A DNA stretch of 64,000 nucleotides, taken from the NCBI GenBank assembly GCA_026214975.1, contig CM047809.1, forward strand, positions 131,016,561 to 131,080,560. The letters run 5' to 3'. Below the pieces are notes generated by a model that saw only the letters and a list, made by a program, of their open reading frames with translations, made no database searches and was not told where the DNA came from. The position numbers were made by a program, and so were the translations under genes. Origin of the DNA: Gentiana macrophylla (lineage: Eukaryota > Streptophyta > Magnoliopsida > Gentianales > Gentianaceae). Below are positions 1 through 12,360 of the stretch, piece after piece; position 1 is the first letter of the stretch; every line of letters begins with the position of its first letter.

Positions 1-189
1 AAAACAAATTTGGGCATTTATAAAAAAAAAGTAACATATTATATTAGGTTGGATCGGATTGAATCTACACGGATTTTTTTTTTTCTTTTAGCGAAACATG
101 TACCGTTGGATGCTCCCGGCACCGTTGGGCTTAAGACGGCTGTATCTCCGGCCTCACATGAGGGCCGGCCCTGGATTGCAAGCTTAAAC

Positions 190-2240
190 TAGCCCATTCA
201 CGATAGTTTCCTCAAAAATGTTTTCCAACTTAGAGTGGGTAGTTCATAGAGTAGTTTATGTTGGAAGCGGTAGCCCAAAGACAATTTATATAATTGTTTT
301 ATAATTGATAAATAATGATTTATTCTCATCTTATTATTTGCTTCGTGCTTATAAGTAATACACTTACGAAAACCTCAAGTCATATCATATGTAGCCTATA
401 ACATAATGTGTGTCACATGAGGATTAAGTTTATGATGATACACTTGAAATGTGAGTCCGTGGTGAACTTAATCAAAGTCTGAGGTCTATTGATTAAACCA
501 CCATTAATCGCCTGAGAACACTTTATGGTGTGACCGTTTTATCCGGACCTTCGACATTGGTTGTCTAAGTGGGGCATTTATATATGATGTAGTCATATAG
601 GACTGGACCGATTTAATCTGAGTTTCTCATATAATTTCGTGATTGAGAAATCTTATTAAATCACAAGATGATCATATATGGATTAACCTTAATCCTGAAG
701 TGATTGCATTCTCCTACTTGATTCAGGATAGAGTTTGATGTGTTCGTTAAGGATCGCTAAGAGGCGCGGTCCGAATCACTTTCACGTTGGCACTATTCTG
801 AAATGAGTGAGAAGTGTGTGTCTCACAGATATGGAATCCATTCCTTCCTGCGGGAAGTAGAAAAACAATCCCCTTATTTGTTAATCCTAGAAACTGATCG
901 ATCCCGGGAGTTCGTATTGGTTATGAACTAATTGATCAGGTTGATGGTAAATAAGGATAAGATGTATTGAAGAAGGTTTACGGAAATAATCTCACTTCAT
1001 TACGGATAGTCTATGGAGGGTTAGTTTATATGTAATGATTATATCAATTGAAACTTATTGACTCGACTTGACGTTTTAAGAATAAGTTATATCTATAATC
1101 GATAGAGTTGAGTTTCAGATTTATGGTGGCGTAATTCCGGAATTTATAAGTTAAGTAGAAATATTATGTTCGTTGAATATTTTATTTAATTTATTGTAGC
1201 TACTGGTTATAGGTCCATGGTCCCCGAGTTGGCTCCTAACACGCGAGTGTTTTCTCGCTTTATGGAACCTCGAGAATAAATAGTTGGTCTATTTTAATGA
1301 ATATGCAATATTATTTATTTGGTAAATAATATGTAAAATAGAAAAGACATTTTCTATTAAATTTAATGATAAAGTGGCGCCACACATATGGATTAATTAG
1401 GAGAAGAAATTTTCCTAGATTATGTCACATGTGTAATTAATTAATTATCTATTTGTTGGATATTTAATAGAAAAATAAGAGATTAATTTTTTGAGAATTA
1501 TCTCTTATCTTATGGCAAATATCTTTTCCTTATGGAAATATGTAATTGTGGTGTGAAAAGGATAACTATCTCTTTACTAGTTATTTTCCTATATAAAGAG
1601 AGTTCCTCCCAACACATGAACAATCACAAATTGCGCCACTTATTAATTAAAAGAAGAGAAAATTGTGTTTCTTGTTCTAGTCATTAAGAGGAGAAAAACT
1701 AGGGTTTTTCTTGTGCATATTCGAGGAGGTTCTACGGCGAGGATCGACGTCCACCAGTCATCGGTAGGAGATACAATCCGGAAGACTACGGCTTCTCCCT
1801 TTTGTCGATTTATCGTCTCTCTCCGGTTTGGGTAAACCTACTAACCTTCTTGTAGTTATTAATTATTTATGCGAAACGAATCGTGGTAAAATCGCATGCG
1901 AATTTATTCGTAGCTTCATTGTGCAAGATCGAGTGTCTCGATCGGTCTTTGTGAATCGAATCGGACGATCCAATTATGGATCGGATCGGATTCGGTTTCG
2001 TATAACCAAAGCAGATTTAATGCATCTTGATTTATTAGACCTAGCCCTTACACAATAGGCCTGGCGATGCCAAAACTAAACGCACCTCGTGGCTTTCCTT
2101 TAGCGGACCAAGTATTAATAACGAGAGAGAAAGGTTGTCTAAAGGGTCGAGAAGTCCGATAGCGAACAAGGTTAGTTCGGATACTCTCCCAGGTTGGCGA
2201 CATTTAGGGCCAACTCCGAGCGTTGCAGGCACACTCACAT
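190..2240 (+). repeat. LTR-like noncoding retroelement sequence
   Basis: About 2 kb without a credible gene. It looks like a long terminal repeat plus leader on the plus strand: an AT-rich upstream part, a TATATAAAG box at 1590-1598, a leader with a C/T-rich stretch and an AGGGTTTTTC-type start region, then a G+C-richer part. I could not find the TG...CA ends, a target duplication or a primer-binding site, so this may be a truncated solo LTR. The short ORFs at 1828-2058 and 2041-2238 look accidental. The class assignment is inference from the overall look. Confidence 0.35.
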
Positions 2241-2503
2241 GGTTCGGTTAACTCTTCTCGTAATCGTTACTTTGAACTACTTGATTTTGTGCCCTGTGTT
2301 TGTGTAGGGTTAGTCTTAGTCCTCCTTGTGACAAATTGGTCTAAGACCATTGTATGTTGCTATTCTTTGATTATTCAGGTTTGTGTATTCATTGTTGATT
2401 CGTATTTCCACTATACTAGAAGAAAACCGCATTCGACTACCTTTAGCAGCAAATGGTTTTATTTTTCATTTGAGCCAATCACTGACAAAGCTTCAAGACC
2501 TAG

Positions 2504-2773
2504 CTAGCAGCAACCTGTTAAATGAACTAATTTGAGCATCAAGAAAAACCTTCGTAGGAGTGGATGATTTATTGTTGAAATAGTAGCATCTCTTTTAATC
2601 CACAAGGTCCAAGAGGTAATTTTGATTAAAGTATCCCTTAGTTGTTTCCAATTTTTTTGTTCTTGATTGAAGTAGGAGATAAGCACATCAAATCTTTCAA
2701 ACACGTGGCGGAGCATGCAAGGTAATTCCACACTAAGAGAAGAATAGCCCCTAACTTGTTTAGAAAAGGACAA
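2504..2773 (-). pseudogene. possible LINE reverse-transcriptase C-terminal fragment
   Basis: An 89-residue minus-strand frame contains a segment with the pattern DTLIKITSWTLWIKRD. It resembles the W-x-LW-x-x-R tail that follows the zinc-binding region at the C-terminus of plant LINE ORF2 proteins. No catalytic motif, no flanking LINE sequence and no poly(A) tail are visible. It could equally be a chance ORF. 2774-3149 contains nothing recognisable. Confidence 0.22.
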
Positions 2774-3149
2774 TTCAGTAACAAATACGCTGTATCTTCA
2801 TCCAACAAATGGAAGAACGATTACAAAATACTGGTATTACTAATACCACGTCTTGCCAAGTTTAATTTAGCAGGGATGCGGTCAAGAAACTCGAGCTCTC
2901 AAAAAGAATAAATTAACCTTTACGGGGATTAACCTATTATGATGAAAGTATCAAGCGGACTAAATCAACTGCCGTCCAAGAAAAGTTAAAAACAATTGCT
3001 GCACATAATATCTTCCGCCAAATCAAAGTTAATTATCTTATATCTTTCATCAACGTAGTGTTTTGTTTTGAGTCACCCTGAAATTATTCCCAGATACTGC
3101 AACCAACAAAGACTATTATTTATTTATTTATTTAACCTAGTAGCATATA

Positions 3150-3413
3150 CTCCCTCCGTTCTAATTTATTTGAGACAGTTATCAAAATCACGAATACTAA
3201 GAATGTGAATTAATACATTAACTTTTACAATGTAATGACTAGAATGTTCTTGGATATAAGTAATGGGACATTATTTTTTATATCTCTTAATGTAATAAAT
3301 AAGGGTAAATCAAGTAAAAACACAATAAATGTTGAATTGGAAATTGTACTGCCTCACATAAAATGGAACAAGACATTTTGACAACTGCCTTAATTATTGT
3401 GGAACGGAAGGAG
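3150..3413. mobile_element. Stowaway-type MITE (family A)
   Basis: A 264-bp AT-rich element with terminal inverted repeats starting CTCCCTCCGTTC and ending GGAACGGAAGGAG. TA target duplications lie at 3148-3149 and 3414-3415. TA duplication and the CTCCCTCCGT terminus are the hallmarks of the Tc1/mariner-derived Stowaway group. The sequence just inside the left end (TTTGAGACAGTTATCAAAAT) is shared, in opposite orientation, with the element at 19421-19674. Confidence 0.85.
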
Positions 3414-4095
3414 TATATGTTTATCTTGAATTGAACGCAAATTTTAGGTTGGTCATGGACCAAATTCTACTCAATGTACCAAAACCAATAGAAATTATTA
3501 GATTGAAAATGGATCCCTATCTCTAGAAAAAAACCATCAATTAATTTTCTTAAAATTGATGACTTGAGTAGTCCAATACATAGTGGAATGAATGTTCAAC
3601 GTATACTAAGATTTAAACGTCTTCTTACCGCATATCATAAAGTACATGAATGACAAAATCGATTATATATTCCACATTAACTATGGATTTTGCTTTAATG
3701 TGCTAGCTAGATGAACGATGGATGTTATATATGACTATATATAAACACAATATGAAATATTCTTGTTACCATTAGTATTCTTATTTCATCAATTAAAAAA
3801 AAAAAAAAAAAAAAAAAATACCTTATAATTATGAGTCTCCTGCCTCAGAGTAGCAGGCCTTAAATTTCATAAGGCCGGCCTTAGCAATATTGGGTTGCTT
3901 TTTCGCCTTAATTGTATAAAACTATATCTTTCATAAATAAAAATATAAGTCATTTTAGAGTTTTAAACAGATAAGAAATGGTTAAATATAATTATTGTAT
4001 GGCTAAAATGCTTATCTGTGCCATTTATTATCATAAATACAACAATTGTAAATTATATTGATGTATATAAATTAAGGGTAAGATGAAGAAAAAAA
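3414..4095. other. AT-rich intergenic sequence, no gene seen
   Basis: No coding potential on either strand. It contains an A tract near 3797-3818 and a GGCCGGCC palindrome near 3873. Nothing else was recognised. Confidence 0.5.
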
Positions 4096-4186
4096 TTAAT
4101 AAATACTCTCTGCTTTTTTTTTTTTGAACAGCAACATTTTTATTAGAAAGATCTAAGGCCAGCAACATTTAATAAATACTCTCTGC
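4096..4186 (-). mobile_element. tiny poly(T)-led retroposon with target duplication
   Basis: The 18-bp word TTAATAAATACTCTCTGC occurs at 4096-4113 and again at 4169-4186. Between the copies is a T run followed by about 43 bp. Duplicated target plus a homopolymer at one edge is the signature of target-primed reverse transcription by LINE machinery. The poly(A) is on the minus strand, so the insert is a severely 5'-truncated copy. Confidence 0.7.
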
Positions 4187-4275
4187 TTAATATCGTAAAC
4201 GACTTATATTATGAGACAAAATGAAAAAAGTTAGGATAACTTAAATTTTGGGATGGGTAGTAGATATATGTTTTA

Positions 4276-4529
4276 CCCCCGTCCCATATTATAAGTCATC
4301 ATAAAACTTTATCTTGTATGATTAAGAAACTCAATAAATTATTCAACTTTGGTAGTTTTTGGACTAAAATGCCCATACACTAATATAGTTAGAATAGTGT
4401 AAAGTTTTAGAATAAGGAATAAGAGTAAAAAAAGAAAACGGGCATTAATTATTGCATTGAAATGTGATAATGTCTTATCTCGTGGGACGGATAAAAAATG
4501 CTATGATGACTTATAATATGAGACGGAGG
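4276..4529. mobile_element. Stowaway-type MITE (family B)
   Basis: A 254-bp element. Its first 25 bases (CCCCCGTCCCATATTATAAG...) are mirrored at the right end (...CTTATAATATGAGACGGAGG). TA duplications lie at 4274-4275 and 4530-4531. Confidence 0.82.
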
Positions 4530-4572
4530 TACTATATATATAACCACATGGAATTGCAAATAGAAATTATTA

Positions 4573-4731
4573 CTCATCTCCGTATCTATTTATCTAAAAG
4601 ATTCTTAAAAGTCTAAAGTTTGCAGATACATTTAAATAACAACTAATCTTGAATTAAAAAGTGTCTGCAGATTCATTCAATAAATTTATGTATGAATTTT
4701 GTATTATTTGAGATAAATAGATGCGGAGGAG
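4573..4731. mobile_element. short Stowaway-type MITE (family C)
   Basis: A 159-bp element with ends related as CTCCGTATCTATTTATCT and AGATAAATAGATGCGGAG, flanked by TA at 4571-4572 and 4732-4733. It lies between family B and the hAT inverted repeat. Confidence 0.75.
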
Positions 4732-5315
4732 TATTACTATATACTACCTAGGGGTGGCTCGGGCCGGTCGGGTGACCAGCGGGCAGGCTGGGCCAGGGCG
4801 GTCAGGGGGATCGGGCAGACCTATCTGCAATTTGGCCGGGCGGGGCGGGCGGTTTCGCGGGTTCGGTGAGGGTGGTTTGGTCTATTGGGCTGACAGCCAC
4901 AGCCATAGGCGGAGTTTAGGCGCGGGTTTGGGCGGGTCGGGCGGGTCGGGTTTTTTTATGCAAATTTAAAAAATGTAAATAACTTTAAAAAAAAAAAATG
5001 ATAATAACCATTTACATAAAAAGATAATAAACATAATACATGTTTTAATAATACATATAAACATATAATACATGTATTTAATACATATAATCAAACATTT
5101 ACGTTTTTATTATAAGATAATATAATAAATGATAATAAACATAAGCATATAATATTATCAAAAGATCATATTTTTATTAATCGTAAATAAAAATTACATT
5201 TACATAATACATTATTACAACTTTACAACTATTGTTTACATAAAAAAATTACATTATTACAACAAAAAATATAAATAAATGGGCTTGGACCCGATTATTA
5301 TAATAATCAAAATTA

Positions 5316-5924
5316 CTTCCTCAATTCCATTGGATTTTGGTAGTAACTAGTAAGTAGTAAGTGCTAAGTATATCGGGGTAGAATTGGGTTTTGGCATTTG
5401 GGTAGTAAATATGTGGAGTAATAGGTATGATGATTGAGTTTTTGGTAATAACTAACTAGTATGTAAGTATGTTGGAGACTTGCGGGGTAGTATATTTGAG
5501 TTTTGGCTCTTTTGGGTAATGCTACTTAGCTTAGTAAGTATGTAACTATGGGATTTTTAGCGAGTTTCCATCTTCTTTTGGGTTGGAATTGTGAGAATAC
5601 CATCCAAGGCAAAAAAGCGATTTTGATTCGCGATTTTCTCCGTTTTTCACTTTGTGCACGATCTTAAGGTACACCCTTCCTATTGGGTTCCCTTCCCAAT
5701 TAGGGTTTAGTTTGGTTCCAAAACACAAAAGCGAAAATGAGAGTGGTAGATCGACAACACAGTGGTAGCCGCACAAATAGGCTCCGAGAAGGTGGTAGAT
5801 CGACAAATGCCCAATGTAACTATGTTGGAGTGGAGGTGGAGGTATGAATGTAATAACTAATAAGTATGTTTGGGAGTTAGAACTTTGGGCCTTGGGGTAA
5901 TTTAATTCAATGGAATGGAGGAAG
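5316..5924. mobile_element. MITE nested in left hAT arm
   Basis: Ends CTTCCTCAATTCCATTG and CAATGGAATGGAGGAAG are inverted copies flanked by TA (5314-5315, 5925-5926). The 609-bp body includes a segment (around 5625-5735, ...TAGGGTTTAGTTTGGTTC...) that recurs at 28931-29060. The matching copy in the right arm is 7087-7699. Confidence 0.7.
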
Positions 5925-6037
5925 TATGATTTTGTAAATTATAATAATTAGTCGCCTACGTATCTCAAAAGAATCAAAGCCCGTGTAGTTACGTGTCACT
6001 TACCTTGGTCATTGGATGGATTGGTAGATGGTTGGGC

Positions 6038-6350
6038 TTAGTCTTCATAATAATCATTCGTTGATGGAGATCTGATCCGGATGTTGTGTATTACACCCAC
6101 GGATCTTCTTCGTCGTTTTATCTTCTTGAACTCCATGTCTTGTGTCCGTCTGTTGGCTCTTTCCCGATCCACTTTGCTGCGAGACCACATATCTTGACCG
6201 ACTCGGCGGTCAAACTCCGATAGTCGGTGGCGATTCTTACTGAACTAAATGCGGACTTCGGACCTTATGATAGAAGCGAGGAATAACAAGTATATCCTAG
6301 CTATTGCGGTTAAAATGGGCGATGGGTCTCTTTACTACGCCAATAGTGTA
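6038..6350 (-). pseudogene. hAT transposase C-terminus (hATC), left arm
   Basis: Read on the minus strand, this frame-broken stretch gives IATDYRSLTAESVKIC followed by a W-I-GKE segment. That is the usual form of the hAT dimerisation domain downstream of the ARDIL...ASESA motif. The counterpart of the acidic tail and stop seen in the right arm lies at 6038-6040. Several frameshifts separate the recognisable pieces. It is only the C-terminal part of a transposase; the catalytic DDE region is absent from the window. Confidence 0.65.
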
Positions 6351-6654
6351 AAATATTAAAGTTATCTTCGTCAATTATATCATCGATGTTTAAATAATTA
6401 TCAATTACGGATCTTGCGTTCGATGTTATGGAAGTTGAACGCAAAAGTTTAAATAATTATCAACTTCCATAACATAAAAGTAAATCGAACGCAAGATCGA
6501 ACTTCCATAACATAAAAGTAAATCATACTTTAATATTTTACTTTTACCTAACATAAAAGTAAATCAACTTCCATAACATCGAACGCAAGATCCGTAATTG
6601 ATAATTATTTAAACAACGATGATATAATTGGCGAAGATAACTTTAATATTTTAC

Positions 6655-6971
6655 ACTATTGGCGTAGTAAAGAGACCCATCGCCCATTTTAACCGCATGA
6701 TAGCTAGGGATATACTTGTTATTCCCAGCTTTATTTATGCGTCCGAGTCTGCGCATTTAGTTCGGTAGAAGAATCGTCACCGACTACGATTTAGTTTGAC
6801 CGCCGAGTCGGTCAAGATATGTAATGCGCAAGCGAGGATCGGGAAAGAGCCAATGAGCGGACACAAGACATGGAGTTCGAAGAAGATAAAAGCGACGAAG
6901 AAGATCCGTGGTTAGAATACACAACATCCGGATCGAGATCTCCATCAACGAATGATTATTATGAAGACTAA
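6655..6971 (+). pseudogene. hAT transposase C-terminus (hATC), right arm
   Basis: Plus-strand frames give MIARDILVIP and ASESA, the signature of the hAT C-terminal dimerisation domain. After frameshifts come RRIVTDYD and TAESVKICNA, then an acidic tail (EFEEDKSDEEDPWLEY) ending in a stop at 6969-6971. It pairs with the left-arm copy on the opposite strand. The protein is not functional as it stands, because it lacks the catalytic part and is frame-broken. Confidence 0.7.
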
Positions 6972-7086
6972 GCCCAACCATCTACCAATCCATCCAATGA
7001 CCAAGGTAAGTGACACGAACTACGTGGGCTTTGATTCTTTTGAGATACGTGAAGCGACTGTAATTATTATAATTTACAAAATCATA

Positions 7087-7699
7087 CTTCCTCCATTCCA
7101 TTGAATTAAATTACCCCAAGGCCCAAAGTTCTAACTCCCAAACATACTTATTAGTTATTACATTCATACCTCCACCTCCACTCCAACATAGTTACATGGG
7201 GCATTTGTCGATCTACCACTCCTTTGGGAGCCTATTTGTGCGGCTACCACTGTGTTGTCGATCTACCACTCTCATTTTCGCTTTTGATGTGTTTTTGGAA
7301 CAAACTAAACCCTAATTGGGAAGGAACCTAATAGGAAGGGTGTACCTTAAGATCGTGCACAAAGCGTGAAAAAGCGAGAAAATCGCGAATCAAAATCGAT
7401 TTTTTGCCTTGGATGGTATTCTCACAATTCCAACCCAAAAGCGTGTGAAAGCGCTAAAAATCCCATAGTTACATCTTACTTGTTAGTAATTCTTACCCAA
7501 AAGAGCCAAAACTCAAATATACTACCCCATGAAGTCTCCAACATACTTACATACTAGTTAGTTCTTCTACCAAAAACTCAATCATCATACCTATTACCTC
7601 ACATATTTACTACCCAAATGCCAAACCCAATTCTACCCCGATATACTTAGCACTTACTACTTACTAGTTACTACCAAAAATCCAATGGAATTGAGGAAG
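7087..7699. mobile_element. MITE nested in right hAT arm
   Basis: Inverted counterpart of 5316-5924, with TA at 7085-7086 and 7700-7701 and ends CTTCCTCCATTCCATTG and CAATGGAATTGAGGAAG. Its presence in both arms at the same place means it was in the hAT sequence before the arms were duplicated. Confidence 0.7.
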
Positions 7700-9031
7700 T
7701 AATTTTGATTATTATAATAATCGGTCCAAGCCCATTTATTTATATTTTTTGTTGTAATAATGTAATTTTTTATGTAAACAATAGTTGTAAAGTTGTAATA
7801 ATGTATTATGTAAATGTAATTTTATTTACGATTAATAAAAAATATGATCTTTTGATAATATTATATGCTTATGTTTATTATCATTTATTATATTATCTTA
7901 TAATAAAAAAGCGTAAATGTTTGATTATATGTATTAAATACATGTATTATATGTTTATATGTATTATTAAAACATGTATTATGTTTATTATCTTTTATGT
8001 AAATGGTTATTATCATTTTTTTTTTTTTTAAAGTTATTTACATTTTTAAATTTGCATAAAAAAACCCGGACCTGCCCGACCACCTAAACTCCGCTTAAAC
8101 CACTTGAGCGGCGAGCGGCTGAGCCACAGACCAAATCCCACCCCACCAAACTCCGCCACTGCCTACCAAGTACAGATAGGGCCTGGCCCGATCCTCACCA
8201 CCAGCCTCTTCGCCTACCATGCCCTCATGGTCACCAGACCCGACCTTGAGCCACCCCTATTTGTTGTCATGTCATATAAATTATGAAGGGCGGAGATCAT
8301 TTGTCGGTGATGTTTCTGTGTTAATTTTCGGGGTGCGTAGCTTTTTCCAGCTAGGGGCACATGCATGTCCCATCCCTCATCTCTTTTTACTATTATTTCT
8401 TTTTGAACCGTAAAGTATTTTGATTTATAGAACAATCCATCAGTTATTTTAATGAATCATCTTAAAAGTGTTACATCTTTTATTTAATTTGCAATGAAGT
8501 AGAAACAATTTTAATAGAGGAAATTAAATCAAATAGAAATCAAATGAGACTTATTTATTTTTTGGTTGGATAAGAAGCCATTTTGTAGATACCACAAATC
8601 CCTTCTGGCTTTCCATTATTTCTCTTCATTCTTATGTACCTCTTCTCACCCCATGTTGGGCCCCATGAGTTCTTTACTATGATGTAATCCATACCCTTTA
8701 ATGTACCATATCCCATAGCTGCCACTCCATGATCATAGATATATATATATATAATTATAGACAATAAAATTATGATGAAACTATTGACTTAATCAAAAGG
8801 ATTGATTATGCTACGGTTGATGACTACTCCAACGCAATCAATGTTATATATAATATGATGTGTCGGTGGGATCAATCGTAGTATTAATGAACATAATCTT
8901 TAAACAGAATCTCATATCTCACGTCGTGTTTGTGACGGTTATCATGCGCGTGTCGAAGACGCGATGTGTGATGGCCTTAATTAACATTATTCTAGTTAAA
9001 ATAAATTGATTGTGAAACTTGTGATTTATTA

Positions 9032-9259
<228 letters not shown>

Positions 9260-9659
9260 TTAAAATGCCCAACAACTACATAACTTGATCAAGATATATT
9301 AATTAATATGCATTAGCAGATGGAATATATGTTTATCGGTTCAAATTTTAGTTGTCCCCAACACCAGAGGAGCTAGCCTTACAATTTCAGGGGTAATTTG
9401 ATGTTCTTTGAAAATTGACTCTCTACAAGAAAAAAAAAAGCGGTTGAAATTATGAAATTCATCCTTTAATTTGACCTAATTTATGAATTCTATCCTTTTT
9501 GCCAAGTTAAGAGACTATTAATGCGATTTTCGTGCCAAAATCAATTTTCGTCCCAATAACAAATTCTGGCCAATGTGTTACCATATTAGTCCCCAAACAA
9601 AAACAAAAAAAAATAAAACATGATAAGATCACCAAACTAAATAATGAGAGAGTGACATG

Positions 9660-11091
9660 GGCGAAATTGCGATTTTAGTCACATGAACTTGGATGAGTTT
9701 TCGATTTTGGTCTATTTTTCTCCCGGTGTGACTTTAGTCACATAAGTGGTCGATTTTTACTTAAAATCATCCTAAAAAGTAGGAAAATCCGATGCAGTAA
9801 TTTTTTAACCAAAATCTATGCCACATCATCATTAATTGCCACATCAGTATTCTTATTAAAAAAATAAAATTCCAACTCAGCATATACCATATTTCTTACA
9901 TACATAAACATATTATATATTACTATCCTCCACCCAAATCCATTTCTTCCCCAAATCCATTTCTTCGCACCATTTCTTCCCCTTTCTTTTTCACCATTTC
10001 TTCCCCTTTCTTCTTCACCATTTCTTACCCAAATCCATTTCTTCTTCGCACCAAAATAAATCAAAAGTCCTCCTTCTTCGCACCATTTCTTCCCCAAATC
10101 AAAAGTCCTCCTTCTCCGCACCATTTCTTCATTTCATCCCTGTTCTTATTAAAAAAAAATGCAGCAAAATCCAAATCGTAAGCAGCTTTATGCAAATTCG
10201 TAATGAGACAAATTGGCACAATGTCTAACCCATTTCTTTCCCAAATTCACACCATTTTACTCCCTATTTTCGTTAATTAAATAAACAAGCAATCCCAATG
10301 CCCCCACACTTCAGCTGCATTTCTATCAATTTCATCCCCAAATTTTCTCTGTGACCTAATAATCGAGCAATCTGTGATAAGAATAAATAAACTTGAAGGA
10401 TTAACAAGCCATTGGTTTCAAATTACATAAAAATCGTACTTGTAAATCCAGAAAAGATGAAGAATCACAGCAGTAGATTCAACAATTACCTTCGACAAAT
10501 GCAAGCTCAACAACAGTGTTAATAGCATATCCAACTCCCTTAATTCGAAATTTTAAAGGCTTCGAAAGGGGAATTTTTTAGGTTTTGGCTTCACATTTGG
10601 GGAAAGCACTGGAAATAATAAGAAAGGAGAAAAGAACGAAGCTTTTGGTGCGACAATTGCTCCTGCCATGGACAAAGAATGAAGCTTTTGGTGCGAATTT
10701 ACCTTCTTGAATTGCGATTGAGATGAAGATGAACCGGGCAAGAAGATGAAGATTTTGTGGGGAAGAGAAGAAATGGTTTTGTCGGCAAGAAGGGGAGGAT
10801 TAAAGAAGAAGGCTTTTGGATTTTTGGATTTGGATATATTAATATATAATATATTTATGTATGTAATAAATATGGTATATGCTGAGTTGGAATTTATTTT
10901 TTAATAAGAATTCTGATGTGGCAATTAATGATGATGGCATAGATTTTTGCTTAAAAATCGCGATCAACATTTTCCGCTTTTGTGATGATTTTAAAAAAAT
11001 CGATCACTTATAATCTTAAAGTAAATCCACCGAGAAAAATAGACCAAAATCAAAACTCGTCCAATTCTGAGACTAAAATCGCAATTTCGCT
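9660..11091. mobile_element. Mutator-like (Pack-MULE type) element, copy 1
   Basis: Long inverted terminal repeats of about 250 bp (9660-9900 and 10845-11091), starting GGCGAAATTGCGATTTTAG and ending CTAAAATCGCAATTTCGC. They sit inside the protease intron. The left target duplication (GAGTGACATG) is present but the right one has decayed; it is intact in copy 2. The interior has CCATTTCTTC-type short repeats (9945-10135) and a transferred gene fragment at 10553-10741. No transposase is seen, so the element is non-autonomous. Confidence 0.75.
10553..10741 (-). pseudogene. gene fragment inside the Mutator-like element
   Basis: A 62-residue frame rich in Ser, Lys and Phe with no acidic residues (…MAGAIVAPKASFFSPFLLFP…), which looks like a chloroplast transit peptide. 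The following bases continue in another frame as KFRIKGVGYAINTVVELAFV up to a GTAATT donor near 10490. A possible second exon follows after a CACAG acceptor near 10370 (GDEIDRNAAEVWGHW). I do not recognise the parent gene. Capture by the transposon is inferred from its position between the terminal repeats. Confidence 0.4.
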
Positions 11092-11875
11092 GAAATAATA
11101 TGTATACAAAATGATTCCAATATAACCGTGGCGACGCGTAGTTATACGCATAAATATACGTGCAACATACCGCATGAACCCTGGTTCTTAACAGGAGTTA
11201 CAACACCTTTCTTTTTCCAATCCACGGATTTCGGAACATCATCTAAATCCCTATAATTAATATCTTCAGAAAACTGTTTTCTTTCAGGAATCTCTGGCCC
11301 CATGAGCCCTAAGTACATTCTCTTAAACTCATCATGGCTTAAATCAGCAAACTCATTCAAACCAAGCCAATAGTTACTAACTTTCTTGTTCCTCTCATCA
11401 ACATGCATCAAATTATCCTTAAATATCTCAAACCTATGCAACTTCTCTTCAATACTATCGTATATTTTTCCATGTTTTTCGATCCACGATTCGAAAAGAT
11501 TGACGAGTTTATCAATGCGTGTGAGATCTTCTGGTGAATATATAACCCACTATTGAGAAATCGTTTCCACTGATTTTACTTACAAATATGGACAGAGATA
11601 ATACTACAATTAGCAAGCTGAAAGTGGAGGGAAGAGCCATTTTAGTTTTCAGTGAATATTTTGGCTATGGATTTATTTATATATATGCTTATGTTGCTTT
11701 ATTTCGTTGCTTTTAAGCTAAGATGGGGCTCTTATAAAAATACTGGTATTTAAGTATCATGATACTTTATTAAGGGGACTTTTTCTTGGGAAATTATAAC
11801 TTTGAGTAAAAGCAATACAATATATAGCATTATATACTTATGTACCACCTTAAATAATAATCATGTTTATTACAC

Positions 11876-12236
11876 TATTGAAGAGCCATGCAAAATTATC
11901 CAAAATAACAGCAAAGCAGCACATCAGGCTCGAATTATTTTTGAATTATGATCGGGGAGAGATAAGGTGGATATTGGAGAGATAAGGAAGGTGTTTGATC
12001 ATGTTTAAACCGAGTATTTTTGGTGATCAAGAGTTTGAAAGCCACCCAATCTTTTATATAGTGATAAGATAGTTTGTTATGTTTAAATTCAAAAGAAGAT
12101 TATCCTATTTTATTGTAAAAAAATTCGAAATATAGGGTTTAGGGTTCTTATAAATGTTAAGCATTGTAAATCTTTGAAGATCAAGAAAAATAATAAGAAA
12201 AGTTCGATTCAATACTGTTTTTTCAGTTTTTCTTCA
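11876..12236 (+). repeat. Copia 5' LTR
   Basis: Begins (TAT)TGAAGAGCCATG and ends TTTTTCTTCA, with the inverted ends TGAAG/CTTCA. It contains a TTTTATATA box at 12052-12060 and the U5-like ...AAGAAAAGTTCGATTC stretch. It matches 16459-16833 closely, except that the right copy has a 15-bp internal duplication (CCAAAATAACACGT). Confidence 0.9.
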
Positions 12237-12249
12237 TGGTATCGGAGCT
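12237..12249 (+). other. Copia primer-binding site
   Basis: TGGTATCGGAGCT directly follows the LTR. It is one base off the TGGTATCAGAGC complement of the initiator methionine tRNA 3' end that most plant Copia elements use. Confidence 0.85.
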
Positions 12250-12360
12250 CATTGGTGCTTGATCACCACATAATCCATATCTCACATCATATCTGTTACA
12301 TCCATCAATGTTAACAGTATCATATATCTCTCAAACTATCATCCAGAAATTACCCCTTAT

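Larger units (their letters stand above)
4749..8259. mobile_element. hAT-derived head-to-head giant inverted repeat
   Basis: Arms 4749-6438 and 6564-8259 are long imperfect inverted copies (about 1.69 kb each) around a 125-bp loop. The outer ends begin TAGGGGTGGCTC on both sides, a terminus typical of plant hAT elements, followed by G+C-rich subterminal sequence. Each arm carries, reading outward from the centre, a decayed hAT transposase C-terminus, a 3' flank with a nested MITE, then the terminal repeat. The structure is therefore two 3' halves of one hAT element facing away from each other, with no 5' half. I see no 8-bp target duplication (left flank ATACTACC, right flank TTTGTTGT). The loop holds about three copies of AACTTCCATAACATAAAAGT. 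Confidence 0.8.

Noticed and set aside
4721..4969. Gly/Arg-rich 82-residue plus-strand ORF
   Set aside because: It is the G+C-rich hAT terminal region read by chance; the mirrored sequence at 8040-8259 shows no matching coding frame.
6784..6981. 65-residue minus-strand ORF in the right hAT arm
   Set aside because: The opposite strand carries the hAT C-terminal domain; this frame is its shadow.
9816..10124. 102-residue R/E/K/W-rich minus-strand ORF
   Set aside because: Produced by CCATTTCTTC-type simple repeats inside the Mutator-like element; copy 2 has a different length and frame.
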